Counted from the stretch's first letter, positions 37,593 through 49,577 are shown. The stretch: 64,000 nucleotides of DNA from Symsagittifera roscoffensis (GCF_963678635.1 NC_087064.1:69492123-69556122); one strand, 5' to 3'. Notes: generated by a model from the letters alone, not told the origin. Numbers and translations are program-made.

Positions 37593-38918
37593 ATGATACG
37601 AACAATTTTTAGTAGAACAGATATTTTTTTACTATTTGTAATTTTCATCATATTTTTATCATCCCTAATACTGACAGTGTGCAAATGTGTAAAAAAGGCA
37701 ATAGTCACATTCGCCTTAGCAACAATCTTTTTAATTCTTTTCATTGAAGAATACTACAATAAACATAAATCTTCCCACTAGAAAAAATCAATCAAACACT
37801 TTTAAAAATTGCTAACCAACAATCACAAAATCTGTCTTCACCGACATCATCCCAAGAAAACCCAGCAATACCCACAACTACCCAAAACCCCCAAACATCC
37901 ACACGATTTCTTTTCAAGATAATCCATACACTTTTGAAGAACGACACGCTCGCTTATCTGAAACATTGGAACCAGTTCAGCGACAGGCACCTCTAAGTGA
38001 ACCAACATATAATTTGTACCCCACATTACCACAAGAATTAAGCAGAAAAAGAAACATTAGTCAAAACCAAAATACAGTCGAAATAAATAGACAAATTATA
38101 CATCCACGACGAAACAGAAGTTTTCAAACCCCTAGAGTTCATTTTGATATACCCCAATCACCAACACCAACTACCCCAGAAATTTCAAGTAGTACATTGC
38201 CAGAAACTCCCACACTACTTTCACAACAGAGCACCTCAAATATACCCTCAGATTACTTAGTTTCAACACCAACATCTGAGCAAATACGTGAAAATCCCTT
38301 TAACCCCCCCATCCCACAACACGACTACCATGTTGGACAACACACTCATATACACAAGGTGAAACAAACTTAGTGAATGATCCAATAGATATTTCTACGT
38401 ATACAACACTCTCATCACTACCAGAAACATTATCACTACCATCAACACCATCATTAGGTCAAATTTCACCGACGCGTTTCCCTTTGAATTTCCCAAATAA
38501 CCTCGACGCTAGATATTGAGAACAATCATCAACAAATATCCCTTTACGACTAGACTGGAATACATTCGTAGCACCCCCACCATTATTTGGACAACATCAA
38601 GTTAGTAACCGACTCCACAGTTGGGTACTTAACAGACGACAATATAGACACGATATCCACGAAGATATTCGTGAACACAATATTCAAATACTTCAACAAA
38701 ATAGTCTCCAATTGAAATTCGAAATCACGATCAAACATAACAACATTGTTCAACATCCCTATCCATTAAATCCACCAAATGTAACAGCTCAGTCGCTACC
38801 ACCACCATTTATAACAACTGAAGTCATATATAAATACGATAGATATACAAAAAACACAATTGGTTACATCACATTTTATAACCCATACTCAGGATTATCA
38901 TACACATGTATATTCTAA
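37593..38918 (+). pseudogene. ORF-X: two-TM, Pro/Ser/Thr-rich protein ahead of env
   Basis: Read as a single ~440-codon gene across frameshifts near 37785, 37905 and 38345 and one TGA at 38518-38520. Residues 1-62 (37593-37781) hold two hydrophobic segments (DIFLLFVIFIIFLSSLILTV and TFALATIFLILFI) separated by a short basic loop CKCVKKA. A long low-complexity Pro/Ser/Thr/Gln-rich region follows (37800-38480). The last ~130 codons look globular, with LRLDWNTFV and RRQYRHDIHEDIREH. The end overlaps the start of the env-like frame by 13 bases (38906-38918). I recognise no family. Role unknown: a membrane-anchored accessory or matrix-like protein is one guess. Joining the segments into one gene is my inference from composition and continuity. 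Confidence 0.55.
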
Positions 38919-41524
38919 AAACATTAACATTTCAACACATCTTTTTTCTTATATTTTCCGACCAAAACACAAATCCTTCTCCTCGCACAGGACCCCAGGA
39001 TTTATTAGTAACACACTACGATTGTGAAGAAAGCGAACAAAAAACATTACACGAATATGCAATAAATCAAGTATCACAATGCGAAACAGAACCACAAGCT
39101 ATAGAAACTACAAATGTAATAGCAACATTGTATTCAAAAGCCCGAGCAACAACAGTCACAGGATATAAATTTACAGCAACATTTTCCGAAAAGAAAGTAC
39201 ACTGTTCACAAGTTTCCAATGGAAATAATAACCGACTTGATCACGAATCATTCTATCAAAGTAATGTAGAACGACTTTTACATCTAAATCCCGATGATTG
39301 TAAAAACGATCTACTCAGACTGAACATCACAAAAAATAGAAACACAGACAGGAAAACAGTAAATTTCCAAGTCTTTGCCGATTCTGTACATCAAGCACAA
39401 CTTGAACGATATCAAGGACATATAAAATTAGACGAAAAATACTCATACAACGGCGGACACGGAAGATTAACTTGACATACACGATAAACATGACATGCAC
39501 GATAAACACTGGATACCACATATTGGAATAAATGACCCCTCAAACTGCAAAGCAGACACAAAAAATAACGAATATCAAGAAATAATGTTTTTCGATTGGA
39601 AAATACAACTCACACGAGATTTATCTGATAACACAATGATCTATCAAGGAATTAGATTACCTTGCAAAAACGAACAAGGTTATTGTGACCCTCAACAAGG
39701 ACCCAAGCAACATTTGTTTGGTTTCCCGAAGATACATGCACAACATTCCAAGTAGCAAAAATACGCGCTCGAATGGTTAAAATTCATGAAAAATATTTTA
39801 TAGAATCAATTCCATACGAACAAGTAAACCCATCCCGAAAACAAAGTAAAGATTTTAGAAATATTCATGATATAGAAAATAAATTAACACGTTTCCAAAT
39901 CTATCAAGAAACAGAAATTGCGTGTAAATACAGAAATCCACTTTATAAGGCGCAATACTCTGAAATACTTGTCGAATACGAAAAACGTTTCGACATGAAC
40001 ACTGGAAAAATAAAATTTGACCCTTATGCCACAAGTCACCCAATAAATGAGGGATCATCATACATCCCAGTTAACTTTCAAAAAAACACAGGTCAACCTG
40101 ATGGAAAACTAAAGCCACATGACAGTAAAAGCACACGTTTACAAGAATTATCACTAATGAATAGCACCTCTTTCGGTAATATTCATTACGATATCCACTT
40201 GGATATGAAGTTAGACTAGACAAATAGTCGAATTTTTCAAGAAATGTCACTCTCTGAATTAAAAACACTTCACCAACTATGCGAATTGAAAAGAACACAA
40301 ATCCTACAATCACTCGCACTAGCAGTACTAAAAATACCCTACGCAGGATACTTATTATCAGGAAACAGATCAAATTTTCTAGACTACGAAGGAAATTGTT
40401 TATGGTTTTATACTTGTACCAAAAAAGTATCACCACTATATGTTTTTGAAGACAAACGTTGTTATAAAAGAATCCCTATATTCTATAAAAATAAAGTAAA
40501 TTTTGTCGACACACTTTCAAGACGAACATGTTTTTGGGATACCGCAGTCCCATTTGGATCAGAAAATAGCCACAATGTAGTAGAATTGAATCCTGATGAA
40601 GATAAATACTATCTCCTTACACCATACCCTACGTTAATGCAATCACTCAAAAAATGTTCACCCGAAAGCATCAGAGCTATTGCTCGTAATCCAAATATTG
40701 ATTTACAATCAATTGGAAAATATTCTAAATCAGATATCCAACATCACATTAGAACACAACAGTTTCAGGAATTATTAACACAAATGGACACAATACAAAG
40801 ACAATCAATTGACCAGAATTTAAGAAAACTTGCCGACACCGCAGGATTTGCAGACATTTATACACAAGATTATGGCGGATATATCAAAGACATTAAAGAC
40901 TATATATACTTAAACGGTGAAAAATACAGACCACAAGATATTTCACCTATAAATATTTTCAGTTTTGTCACTTTAAAGAACAAAATTCTAGCTTTCCTAG
41001 GATGGCCCTATTACATCTTAGAAAAATTAACTATCTTATACGCCATGTTTAATTTTATAGGATTTCTTTTCTCACTCTTAAAAGGAATCTATAATACATG
41101 CGCTATGCACACACAAGTAAACAGACAAGCAAGTGTAGCACGTATACTATTTGCAAGATTTTTTGGAATTTTTTCATCATCAATAAACAAAATACTTCTA
41201 GATGCACAAATAAAAGAATATAACACGAAAATATCCACAAGACAAAACACTTACGATGAAGAACACAATAATATAGAGATAACACCTACCGCACCACATT
41301 TGCCACCCCTACCACAAAATCATTCATAATCATTAGTTCCCCGTAACTTCCGAAACTTTGCAATCACAAATAAACCAAAATCTAGACCAAATATAACACA
41401 AAGCCTCATCCAACATATAATGACACATCATTCACAAAATGATAATACATACGAACAAATTATAGAACAACCCCAGACCACCACTTTTCAGTCTCAACAT
41501 AATCAATTTTTTAGCCCACGATGA
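38906..41524 (+). pseudogene. env: envelope-glycoprotein-like gene
   Basis: Type I membrane protein layout, about 870 codons. A hydrophobic N-terminus (TLTFQHIFFLIF) serves as a signal-peptide candidate. A long, cysteine-containing ectodomain with N-x-S/T sites follows, then a hydrophobic membrane segment near 40990-41085 (LAFLGWPYYILEKLTILYAM and FIGFLFSLL) and a tail. The location after IN is the env position. It looks more like the large glycoproteins of negative-strand RNA viruses (such as chuvirus-like ones), known to have been captured by invertebrate LTR elements, than like retroviral Env; this is a recollection of pattern, not a search. Breaks: a frameshift near 39470, next to an 18-base tandem duplication, another near 39735, TAG at 40217-40219, and TAA at 41327-41329, after which the same frame stays open to TGA 41522-41524. 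Confidence 0.7.
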
Positions 41525-43331
41525 GCCGACAACTTGGATCCCTCCATCGCTCAAATTCCCTCCCAGCCAACCTCCAAACTCAAATCCCAATAATCCCACT
41601 TTTTGCTTTCCCACCACCCGATTTTCCTATTGTTATTATATCATCAAGCACGAATACTGATACGAACTCAGTTATTTCAGTTTTATATTCTATCTCACAA
41701 TTTAATAACCCTAATGTAGAAACCCCCGACAAATTTGCAGACTCCGAACTATCTCCCTCAAATTATACTCAGACCATTTCCTCAGTTTTTTCAAAACCCC
41801 CATTTCAACCAATCCCACCAAATAATCCACTCCCATCCATTTCCACTCCTTCTTATGCTTCCCAAGTGACCCCAACCTATTCTCCACTTCATTCCGACAG
41901 ATCATATAATAATTCACCAGATACCCTCCAAATTTCCCAGGAGCTCGATAATTTTATAACTTTACAACAACAACTAATACGCCCCAACACCCTCACAATA
42001 CATCAACTATCATCCACAATAACATCCTCAAATCCACCTACTCCTACACCCTCCTCAGCTTACACTCCGTCATTAGCACAATCATCCACATCCACCGAAA
42101 CACCTACTAGCACTCACAGAGCTTATCGCACTTTTAAACGAAAATTTCCAAATCACCCATTCCCAACCAAACCCGGAACAGCCCGCGAATATTTTAATCA
42201 CCCGCAACATACAAACACGAAACATTTTCTTGCAATCACCTTACCCTCATTTCCGCAATATACATTAAACACACCTAACGATACTAATGACACACGCAAT
42301 TTTGTAGATGAACATGTTTTAATGCCAACACTTCATTGGACAGCTTATTATAATTTTACTAACCCCTTTGCCTACCGCTAACTAATACTCATGACAGCAT
42401 AGAAAAGAACAAAGACATGTTATTTAGACTCACCACAACACTAACACCTCGACAATTTACTTACATTGGATATAAAAAGTTACTAAAAACATTCACTGCA
42501 CCCCGAGCTAACAAATTTGCGATAGAATATTACGATCATAATATCATCCGACCTAATCAAGATCAATTTTTAGATGAAGACCGCTTCGCGAACCCGCAAC
42601 TAACGCAAAAATTTTTCATCAAAACATCATACGTATTCACACTTAATATTTTTGATAGAAAGAATGATCACATTATTTCAGAATCACTAAATGATATTTA
42701 AGCTTACGAAAGTTTCCAAGACAAATTTCAGTTATTTTCACTAACCTTTCACTTTCTTTCATCACATGAACGCGATTTGCACTGTTCCCACAATATTATG
42801 TTACGCACCAAACAAACCCACACATATACATACTATCGTTTTATACAAAATCATTTTGATTTGCATACCCCATCAAGACAACCTCACCATCGTTTTCAGT
42901 TTCTTAACTCAAAGTACACGTCACCATTTTTCCTTAATTTTACATATTGCATGAAAGATACTAACCTCCACGGCATCCTCCGCAACTATGACCCAGTTAC
43001 CCAAATGTATATATTCTGTCCCATCACGAAGACCTTCAATGCCGAAGAATCCAGACCCTTCCTTATCCCGCATGAATTTATCCAGCCTATTGAAATACCC
43101 ATATTAGAATTCATTCACAATACTAAATATAATCATAAAATATATAACCTCATTCAAAACACACCTTAAGAGTTTGCAGTAGGCACCGAAAAACTAAACA
43201 CCATTAAAGCACTTCAATTACTTTGGCCACTTCTACAAACTAAAAACATTATACGCATACTAGCCAAATTACTAACAACATCAGATATGATTCACGACAT
43301 CTTCCCCCACGGCTTTTTCCCAGAAGATTAA
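41521..43331 (+). pseudogene. ORF-Z: large gene of unknown function after env
   Basis: Starts at an ATG that overlaps the env-frame stop as ATGA (41521-41524). Residues 1 to about 215 are Pro/Ser/Thr/Asn-rich and probably disordered. From about 42100 the composition turns globular (HRAYRTFKRKFPNHPF, then FVDEHVLMPTLHWTAYYNF). The frame changes near 42380 and then runs to TAA 43329-43331, with two internal TAA (42699-42701 and 43167-43169). The C-terminal part has LRNYDPVTQMYIFCPIT and a leucine-rich end LQLLWPLLQTKNIIRILAKL. I recognise no family and see no signal peptide or membrane segment. It has the element's A/C-rich codon use, so it belongs to it rather than to the host. Candidates: an accessory or regulatory protein, or a second structural protein. 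Confidence 0.6.
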
Positions 43332-44759
43332 GGTAAGTATAAATTGAAATACTGTTAACTAATAAATTTAAATTAGTACTAACCTTTTTCTATCAATGTT
43401 TGATTATATTTCTACTCTTCACACCACGATCATCTACAAAACAGAAAATAAAAATAGAAATACAAACTTGTTAAATTCTCTTAAAATTCGTTAATTTCTT
43501 GCACTAAATAATGTAGTAAAATACATACAAAATGTAGTAATTTTATTTACAAATTATTTCCCCATGAAGCAGTAAACTTAATTACGATGATAGTTTATAA
43601 TTGTCAAATTTCCCCAAAACGCAGTAAAATTAAAATTCTACGCAATAAATTGATAAAATGAGAAAGCAGTACTAACCTTTTCAAATATTTTCATTCACTC
43701 GCACAAGAATTCTATCCAAACTCACACAGCTCGCCCACGAAGAATTGATTAAATAATGATTTTGAGTTTCAAGCTTTCACTATCAACAACTCTAACACAC
43801 AATAACAAGTTTCAAACTTTCCTTTAACCCGGTTGGAAAAGAATTATATACTAAACCAAACTAATCAACGCAGCTTAATAAACACCACAAATCATAAAAT
43901 AACAGCATGACTAAGAAAAGAAAACCAACGGTACCCAAACCGGATTAACCCTGTTTAAAACTGGATAATTTATTCTTTTGAAAACTATTATAAAGTCTAA
44001 GAAAGAAATAATAAAACACAAAAAAGTCGCAAGACAAACCCATACCAAAAACAATTTGGTTTTTGAAAAAAGGACACAACCAAAGTAACATAAGAAAGAC
44101 CAATATAAACCCAACATAAAACGTTATCACAAAACAGGACCTCTCAAAGAAACAGCATGAAGTCATACTCCCACTCCTGGCCTAACCCACAAGAGAGGAA
44201 GTCCTGAGCATGCTCTATAGCCGGCCTAACCAACCGCGCTACATCCACGCTTTGTGACCACACTCCTATTTTTAATAAGAGGTACTCAAGGGTGAGTAAC
44301 TCTTTAAAATAACCAAACTAAAACAAAACGCTTTTGTGAAAACGACTAACTAAAATCATGATTAAAAAATTGAATTAACATAATTTTATAGAATGTAAAT
44401 CATTCTTTGCAGTATATAGATCAATACACAACAACAAAGACGAACATCCAAAGACTAGATGATCCCATCACACTCGAACAAAAGAATGGCTAAGCACAAC
44501 CGACATGCCGTCCACAATCACAACTCAACGGATTTAGAGTACGACTTGACTTCGCAGAAAAGGACTTCATTGAACTAGAACAATGACCACCTCGATGTTC
44601 AAGTATACGTACAGATCCGAGTTACAAGGCATCCCTTCCACACACGATCTTCACGCCATTCCCAGACGAGGTTGCACACAAAATAAGTTCTCTATATAAT
44701 ACAGAAAAACCTGTCATAGCAAACCATTTTGAAATCGGATAGCAAACCATAACTATAAC
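43332..44759 (+). other. 3' non-coding part of the retroelement; 3' LTR not found
   Basis: Still A/C-rich and G-poor on the + strand, so probably element sequence. A consensus donor AAG|GTAAGTAT lies just after the ORF-Z stop, and AGTACTAACCTTTT occurs twice (about 43374 and 43668). Repeated GTAGTAA/GCAGTAAA motifs lie at 43500-43660. I found no second copy of the 26654-27008 LTR here, so the element is truncated, its LTR is different, or it is too diverged to see by eye. Confidence 0.4.
44171..44250 (-). other. tRNA-like (pol III A-box-like) sequence
   Basis: On the minus strand, GATGTAGCGCGGTTGGTTAGG fits a tRNA D-arm/A-box, followed by AGAGCATGCTC, but there is no good B-box or full cloverleaf. 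It may be the head of a tRNA-derived SINE or a tRNA relic rather than a working tRNA. Confidence 0.3.
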
Positions 44760-45009
44760 AATATAACCCGGCCATCGGAAACATCAGTAGACAATTATCT
44801 GCGGCGCAGTATGAGGGACGTCATTGATAGAATAAAAGAGCTTACAATCCAAAACAAAACAACTCAAATATAAGTACATGAGATTGAATTAGTGCAGTTT
44901 ATTTGAGAGTTTTTTGCGCCAAATCATAATAAAACTACTGGAGAGGGCGTGCTAGATTCATGCTCAACGACGATCCGGTTTAAGAAAAAAGCCAGTTATC
45001 AGGGGCTGA

Positions 45010-45300
45010 TTTAGTGGGGGGCGGGGGGGGGGGGTTTCGGGCGGTTTAAGGCGGACGCTTACTTTCTTGTACTATTTTGAAATATCCATTTTTGACGACG
45101 GTCCCTAAATTTTATTAAGGACGCCTTTTTTGGCTGTTTTTTCAAAATTTTCTGCGGCGCAGAAAATTTGGCCAAAACAGGGACTTTTTAGTGCTTTAGG
45201 AGAGCTCGAAAAATCAATTTGGTCGACCCAAAAAAAACGTCGACAAAATTTTCGAAAATTTTTTGAAACTCCGCCAACCCTTCTCGAGAAAATCCTCGAT
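45010..45300 (+). repeat. R2 dispersed repeat copy with G-tract
   Basis: Starts with a run of more than a dozen G residues (about 45015-45034), then TACTATTTTGAAATATCC, GCGGCGCAGAAAATTTGGCC and GGTCGAC, ending at CTCCGCCAACC. Shorter than the copy at 9285. Confidence 0.7.
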
Positions 45301-46275
45301 CCGCCCGTGCCAGTTATATCACAAAACGCTCACGACTCTGAACTGTAAGCGTGTAACGCTTTTCAATAAAAAGATTTTATTATGTACTGTTTTTTTGCAA
45401 TAACTCTAATTTTAATGATAAAAAATAAACTTCAATGCTACAATGATAAAAAATAACCTTATTATAATAAGAAATAACACTGAAATAAAGTTGAAAAATA
45501 TAATTATTGAAATTTGACATCTTTTTTATCTCCAGATCTTCACGGCTACAGTTTTATCTTCTGTCAGACTGACTAAAATGATGAAAAACATGGCGTCAAG
45601 TCGCTTAAAACTTGCTCGTTTCTCAAAATTGATTCAAATTACTTTCGAATCCCGAAAACGAAGTTTGTTGCCAATTCATGAGTTTTAATAGATAGTCTGC
45701 CACTCACAGAAACTACTTTTAATGTGCTAAAACAATATGCACATTAAAACTCGTTTCCTAGAGCTCGCTTAAAATTGTTCAATTTTACTACACTTTTTCA
45801 AGCTTCGAACACTTTTCAATCAGATTAGGACGTTTTATTGTCAAAGGAAAGGACCAACATAGAAACTGTCCAAACCATCCCGGAAAACTGATTGTGCCCC
45901 AGCTTAAGAACTACAAGCACGTTTTTTTGGCTGGGTAAGGTTTCCTTAACCTCGAGCAGGGAAAACCTTATGCTTTGGTATCTTTATAAACGACATATTT
46001 GGTGGATTAATTAGCAATTTGCATCTTTTTACAGTCTTGAGAGCAGTGAAAGGCATTGCAATTTAAGTTCACTTCAACTCCTGATTGGACACTGTTCGAA
46101 ACATGATTCGAACTTGTTCGACTGTGTGTACCCTGATAGCCCAGCCATCGGAAAAGTCAGTAGATTTTTATCTGCGGCGCAGTATATTGGATGACATTCA
46201 TAGAATGAAAAAAAATTTACAATCCAAATTGATATAATGTAATAAAAGTACATGAGATTTAATCAGTTCCGAATA

Positions 46276-47012
46276 CAGTGCTGATTTAAATTAACCGGAC
46301 AAAACGAGCTAAACTTGAAATTTAAAACGCGTTTTTCTCTAATTGGGTTGAGTTTAGGTGAAAAATTATGAAGACAAAACTTGCTTAAAATTTTAGCAAA
46401 ATTTAATATGGTGTAATTTGTTTTGCGAAATTCGGGCCCAACATTTTACCCCAAAAATGGGTCATTTTGGTTTTTCGTAGTTAATCAAAAATTACGCCAA
46501 AAACACCCAATCGATCACAGACTTAGTTATATCAAAGTGAGCCCCTTGTGTAGCCCCACAAAGTTCAAGAAGGGTATATTCTTCAGAAAAATTGCAAACT
46601 GTTTAAAAATAGTTTTTAAATAAAAAAGTTGGTATTTTATAAAGTAAAAACGACCTTTTTTGTCTATCAAACAAAAATAAATTAACTTAAACAATGTTTT
46701 GGAGAATATACCCTTCTTAAAGTTTGTTGGGCTACGTAAGGGGCTCACTTTGGTAGATATAATTATGTCTGAGATCAACCGGGTATTTTTGGCGTAATTT
46801 TTGATTAACTAAGAAAAGCCAAAATGACCCATTTTTGTGGTAAAATTTTGGGCCCGAATTTCGCAAAACAAATAACACCATATTAATTCTGCTAAAATTT
46901 TAAGCAAGTTTTGTCTTCATAAGTTTTCACCTAAACTCAACCCAATTAGAGAAAAACGCGTTTTAAATTTCAAGTTTAACACGTTTTGTCCGGTTAATTT
47001 AAATCAGCACTG
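46276..47012. mobile_element. Tc1-like foldback MITE, copy 2
   Basis: Begins CAGTGCTGATTTAAATTAACC and ends with the complement. TA dinucleotides lie on both sides (46274-46275 and 47013-47014), the expected Tc1/mariner target duplication. Palindromic throughout; no transposase. Confidence 0.88.
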
Positions 47013-48500
47013 TATTTACCCCAAAAAATGTTTATGATATAGGTTTGATGTTTGGTTATTCGCATTTTGATAGCAAGAAAAAATTTAAAACTCAAGCTCG
47101 CAAATTCAAACTTTTCTGTCAATGTCATTTCTTTTCTGAAATTTTTTAAAAAGTTATTTAGGTTAGGCGCTTCTTGAACGCAGAGTTTTTTCGGGTTTAG
47201 TGTGGAAAGATACATTCATGTTTTTAAGTTGATGAACATTTGTAAAACATTCAGAGGATAATTTTTCAGCCAATCAAAGTCATATTCAATTAATTTTTAT
47301 AGCGAGAAATTCTATAGATTAAAATACAAGGCGCTACTCCAAATGCAGATTATTTGAGAGATTAATGACCGTTTACGTGGTTAAACTTTCTGAAGAGGGC
47401 GTGCTTGATTCATGATCATCGACGTTCTGCGCTAAAAAAACACCAGGAATATCAGAAGCCGTTTTTGTCTCTGAACTCTCAAGCTCGAAACGCTTTTCAA
47501 ATAAAATATTCCATTAAGTGTTGATTTTGCATTAGAGCAACAATGATTTTGCCTGGATTCAATGTGTTTTTTTGTCACTATTCAGCTATGTTTTCAGTTT
47601 CATCAATACTAAAGTCTGATCGATCTTTTAAAACTTTCAATCAATTTTTGTCTTCATCGAGGTTACTTTCTTCGAGATTTTCAGTTTTTACCGCTACGAT
47701 ACTTCTTCTATTTGACTTCAGCTTCAATCAAAAGTTTTTTGTAAGAAACTCAACTTGAAAAAAGTAAACCGCTTTAGCTAGTTCGAGATGTAACTATAAA
47801 AACATAATTTTGGCCCAAAAATCTTTATCATACAGCTTTTGTTTATAGTTTTTCATGTTTTTTAGCAGAAATTTTTTTCTCTTTTTTGCTTGCTTATTAC
47901 AAAAAATTTGTCGATATCGTAATCAATAAGAAATCAAGCCAGAGAGTTTTTCTTTTTGAGTAGTAATAAATTTTCATGTTGTTAGATAACTAAGTCTTTT
48001 CCATCATTTGGTCGCAGCATCATGAGAGGCGATGCTTAAGATATATCTGGTTTCTTTATAACTGTGAGACTGGTTTCGGCTGCAATAAAAAAAAACATGG
48101 CGTCTACTCGCATAAAATGTGCTCGTTTATCAGAAAAGTCCGAAATACTGTAGATTCCCAAAGTAGGGGTTTCTTGACTATATCAGGAGTTTTTAGTTGA
48201 CAATCTGCAATTTACTGAAACTATTCTTAATGTACTTGAAACATTATAAAACTCAAAACAGCTGCTTCAAACTTCTGACACTCTTGCATCAGGTTAAAAA
48301 GTTTAATTAAAAAGTATATGAGAAAGGACCAGCATAGGAGCTGTTCCGAACATCTGAAAAGCAACTGTTCGTCTCGAGTACTGTAAAATATATTTGGATT
48401 TTCAATGCATGTCTTTGTGGCTAAAAAGGTGAATCCATGTTGAAGTTTAATTGTGTTTAAAAAAACTTTTTCGACCAAAAACAATCAAGTTATTATGCTT

Positions 48501-49577
48501 GAGTTCAGCTCCAGCTTTTTCCTAGCTTCAACTCTTAACTGTTCTAACTTGCTTGCTCCCGCTCACTCAAAATTAAGTACTTTGCTGATTTAATTTACTT
48601 GCGGAACACACTATGAATTGCGGGATCCAATTAAAAATGTTGATTCTCCCTACGAATTTATGGAATCCATTGCGGATTCGGTAATAATTTGCTTTACTCG
48701 ATCGTTGCAGTGATCCGCGAAACAAAAATGAGCCCACTAAATTTACGTTACAAGCATTTGTTAAGAGTTTTCTAATGATTTGGTAGTTCCATCTGCAATT
48801 TTTGACATATTTGAAAGCTTATAGCTGAATCCAGAGACATACATAACAAACTGAGCAAATTATGAGAGCATAGTTTGGCCTAGTAATGATTTTTTGCCCG
48901 TCTATCAAAATTTCAAACCAACTAAGTTTTATTTCGAAGTGTCGAGAAAAATAGGTTAAAAAATGAAGCTTCTGAGAACAATTTACAAGGAAGAGTTGAT
49001 CTTCATTTTATTTTAAGTTAAAGAAACGCTATCGTTTTAAAAATAATGAAGCCATTGGTAGTTTGTTCTGGGCTACTGTTTGCTCCTTTACTTCATACGC
49101 ACAAGAACTACAAAAATCTAAAGGCAAAACTGACCAGAGTCGAATTTGTTTTTTTTGTCGATTTTTTTTCTTGACAAAAAAATTGTAGTCGGATCTTTTT
49201 GTCTTTTGCAGTACCTGATTTACGGCTGAAAAGTTTTTTTAATGTACCTGCCATTTTTAATCAAACTCGAAACAAATCATGAAATTTTGGCCAGTTTGAA
49301 AACAACTGATGATAACAATTTTTATTTATCAACTGCAGCCAAATGATTATCACAAACTGCGCTGATTATAACTATCAAATCGGCATCCAATTGCGTCGTC
49401 ATTTATGTTTTGTTATCTCATAAGTAATGACACGTGGTTAGTTAACTTTGTTGTTAGTATTTGTAAGTTCTCTGATATGGGTGACTATAGTGATGTCGTT
49501 TCTCGGCTAGAGTCGTGTTGTGTTGTGTTGCTTGATTGAATTAGAAATTGAGTCTACAATTGAAAACAATTGAATCT
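48501..49577. other. no gene recognised
   Basis: AT-rich, no feature supported. Confidence 0.4.

Larger units (their letters stand above)
44760..48500 (+). repeat. old tandem duplication, two units
   Basis: Unit 1 is about 44760-46130, unit 2 about 46135-48500. Shared landmarks: CCATCGGAAA, ATCTGCGGCGCAGTAT, AGTACATGAGATT, GAGGGCGTGCT(A/T)GATTCATG, AACATGGCGTC, and a GAAAGGACCA(A/G)CATAG block. Unit 1 was later split by an R2 copy (45040-45300) and unit 2 by a Tc1-like element (46276-47012). No gene is supported in either unit. Confidence 0.7.

Noticed and set aside
43332-44759. 3' LTR of the large retroelement
   Set aside because: I looked for TGTAAAA, AACCAATCATAAT and AAAATAAGATAGCGTGAC blocks and found none. 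Absence by eye is not proof.
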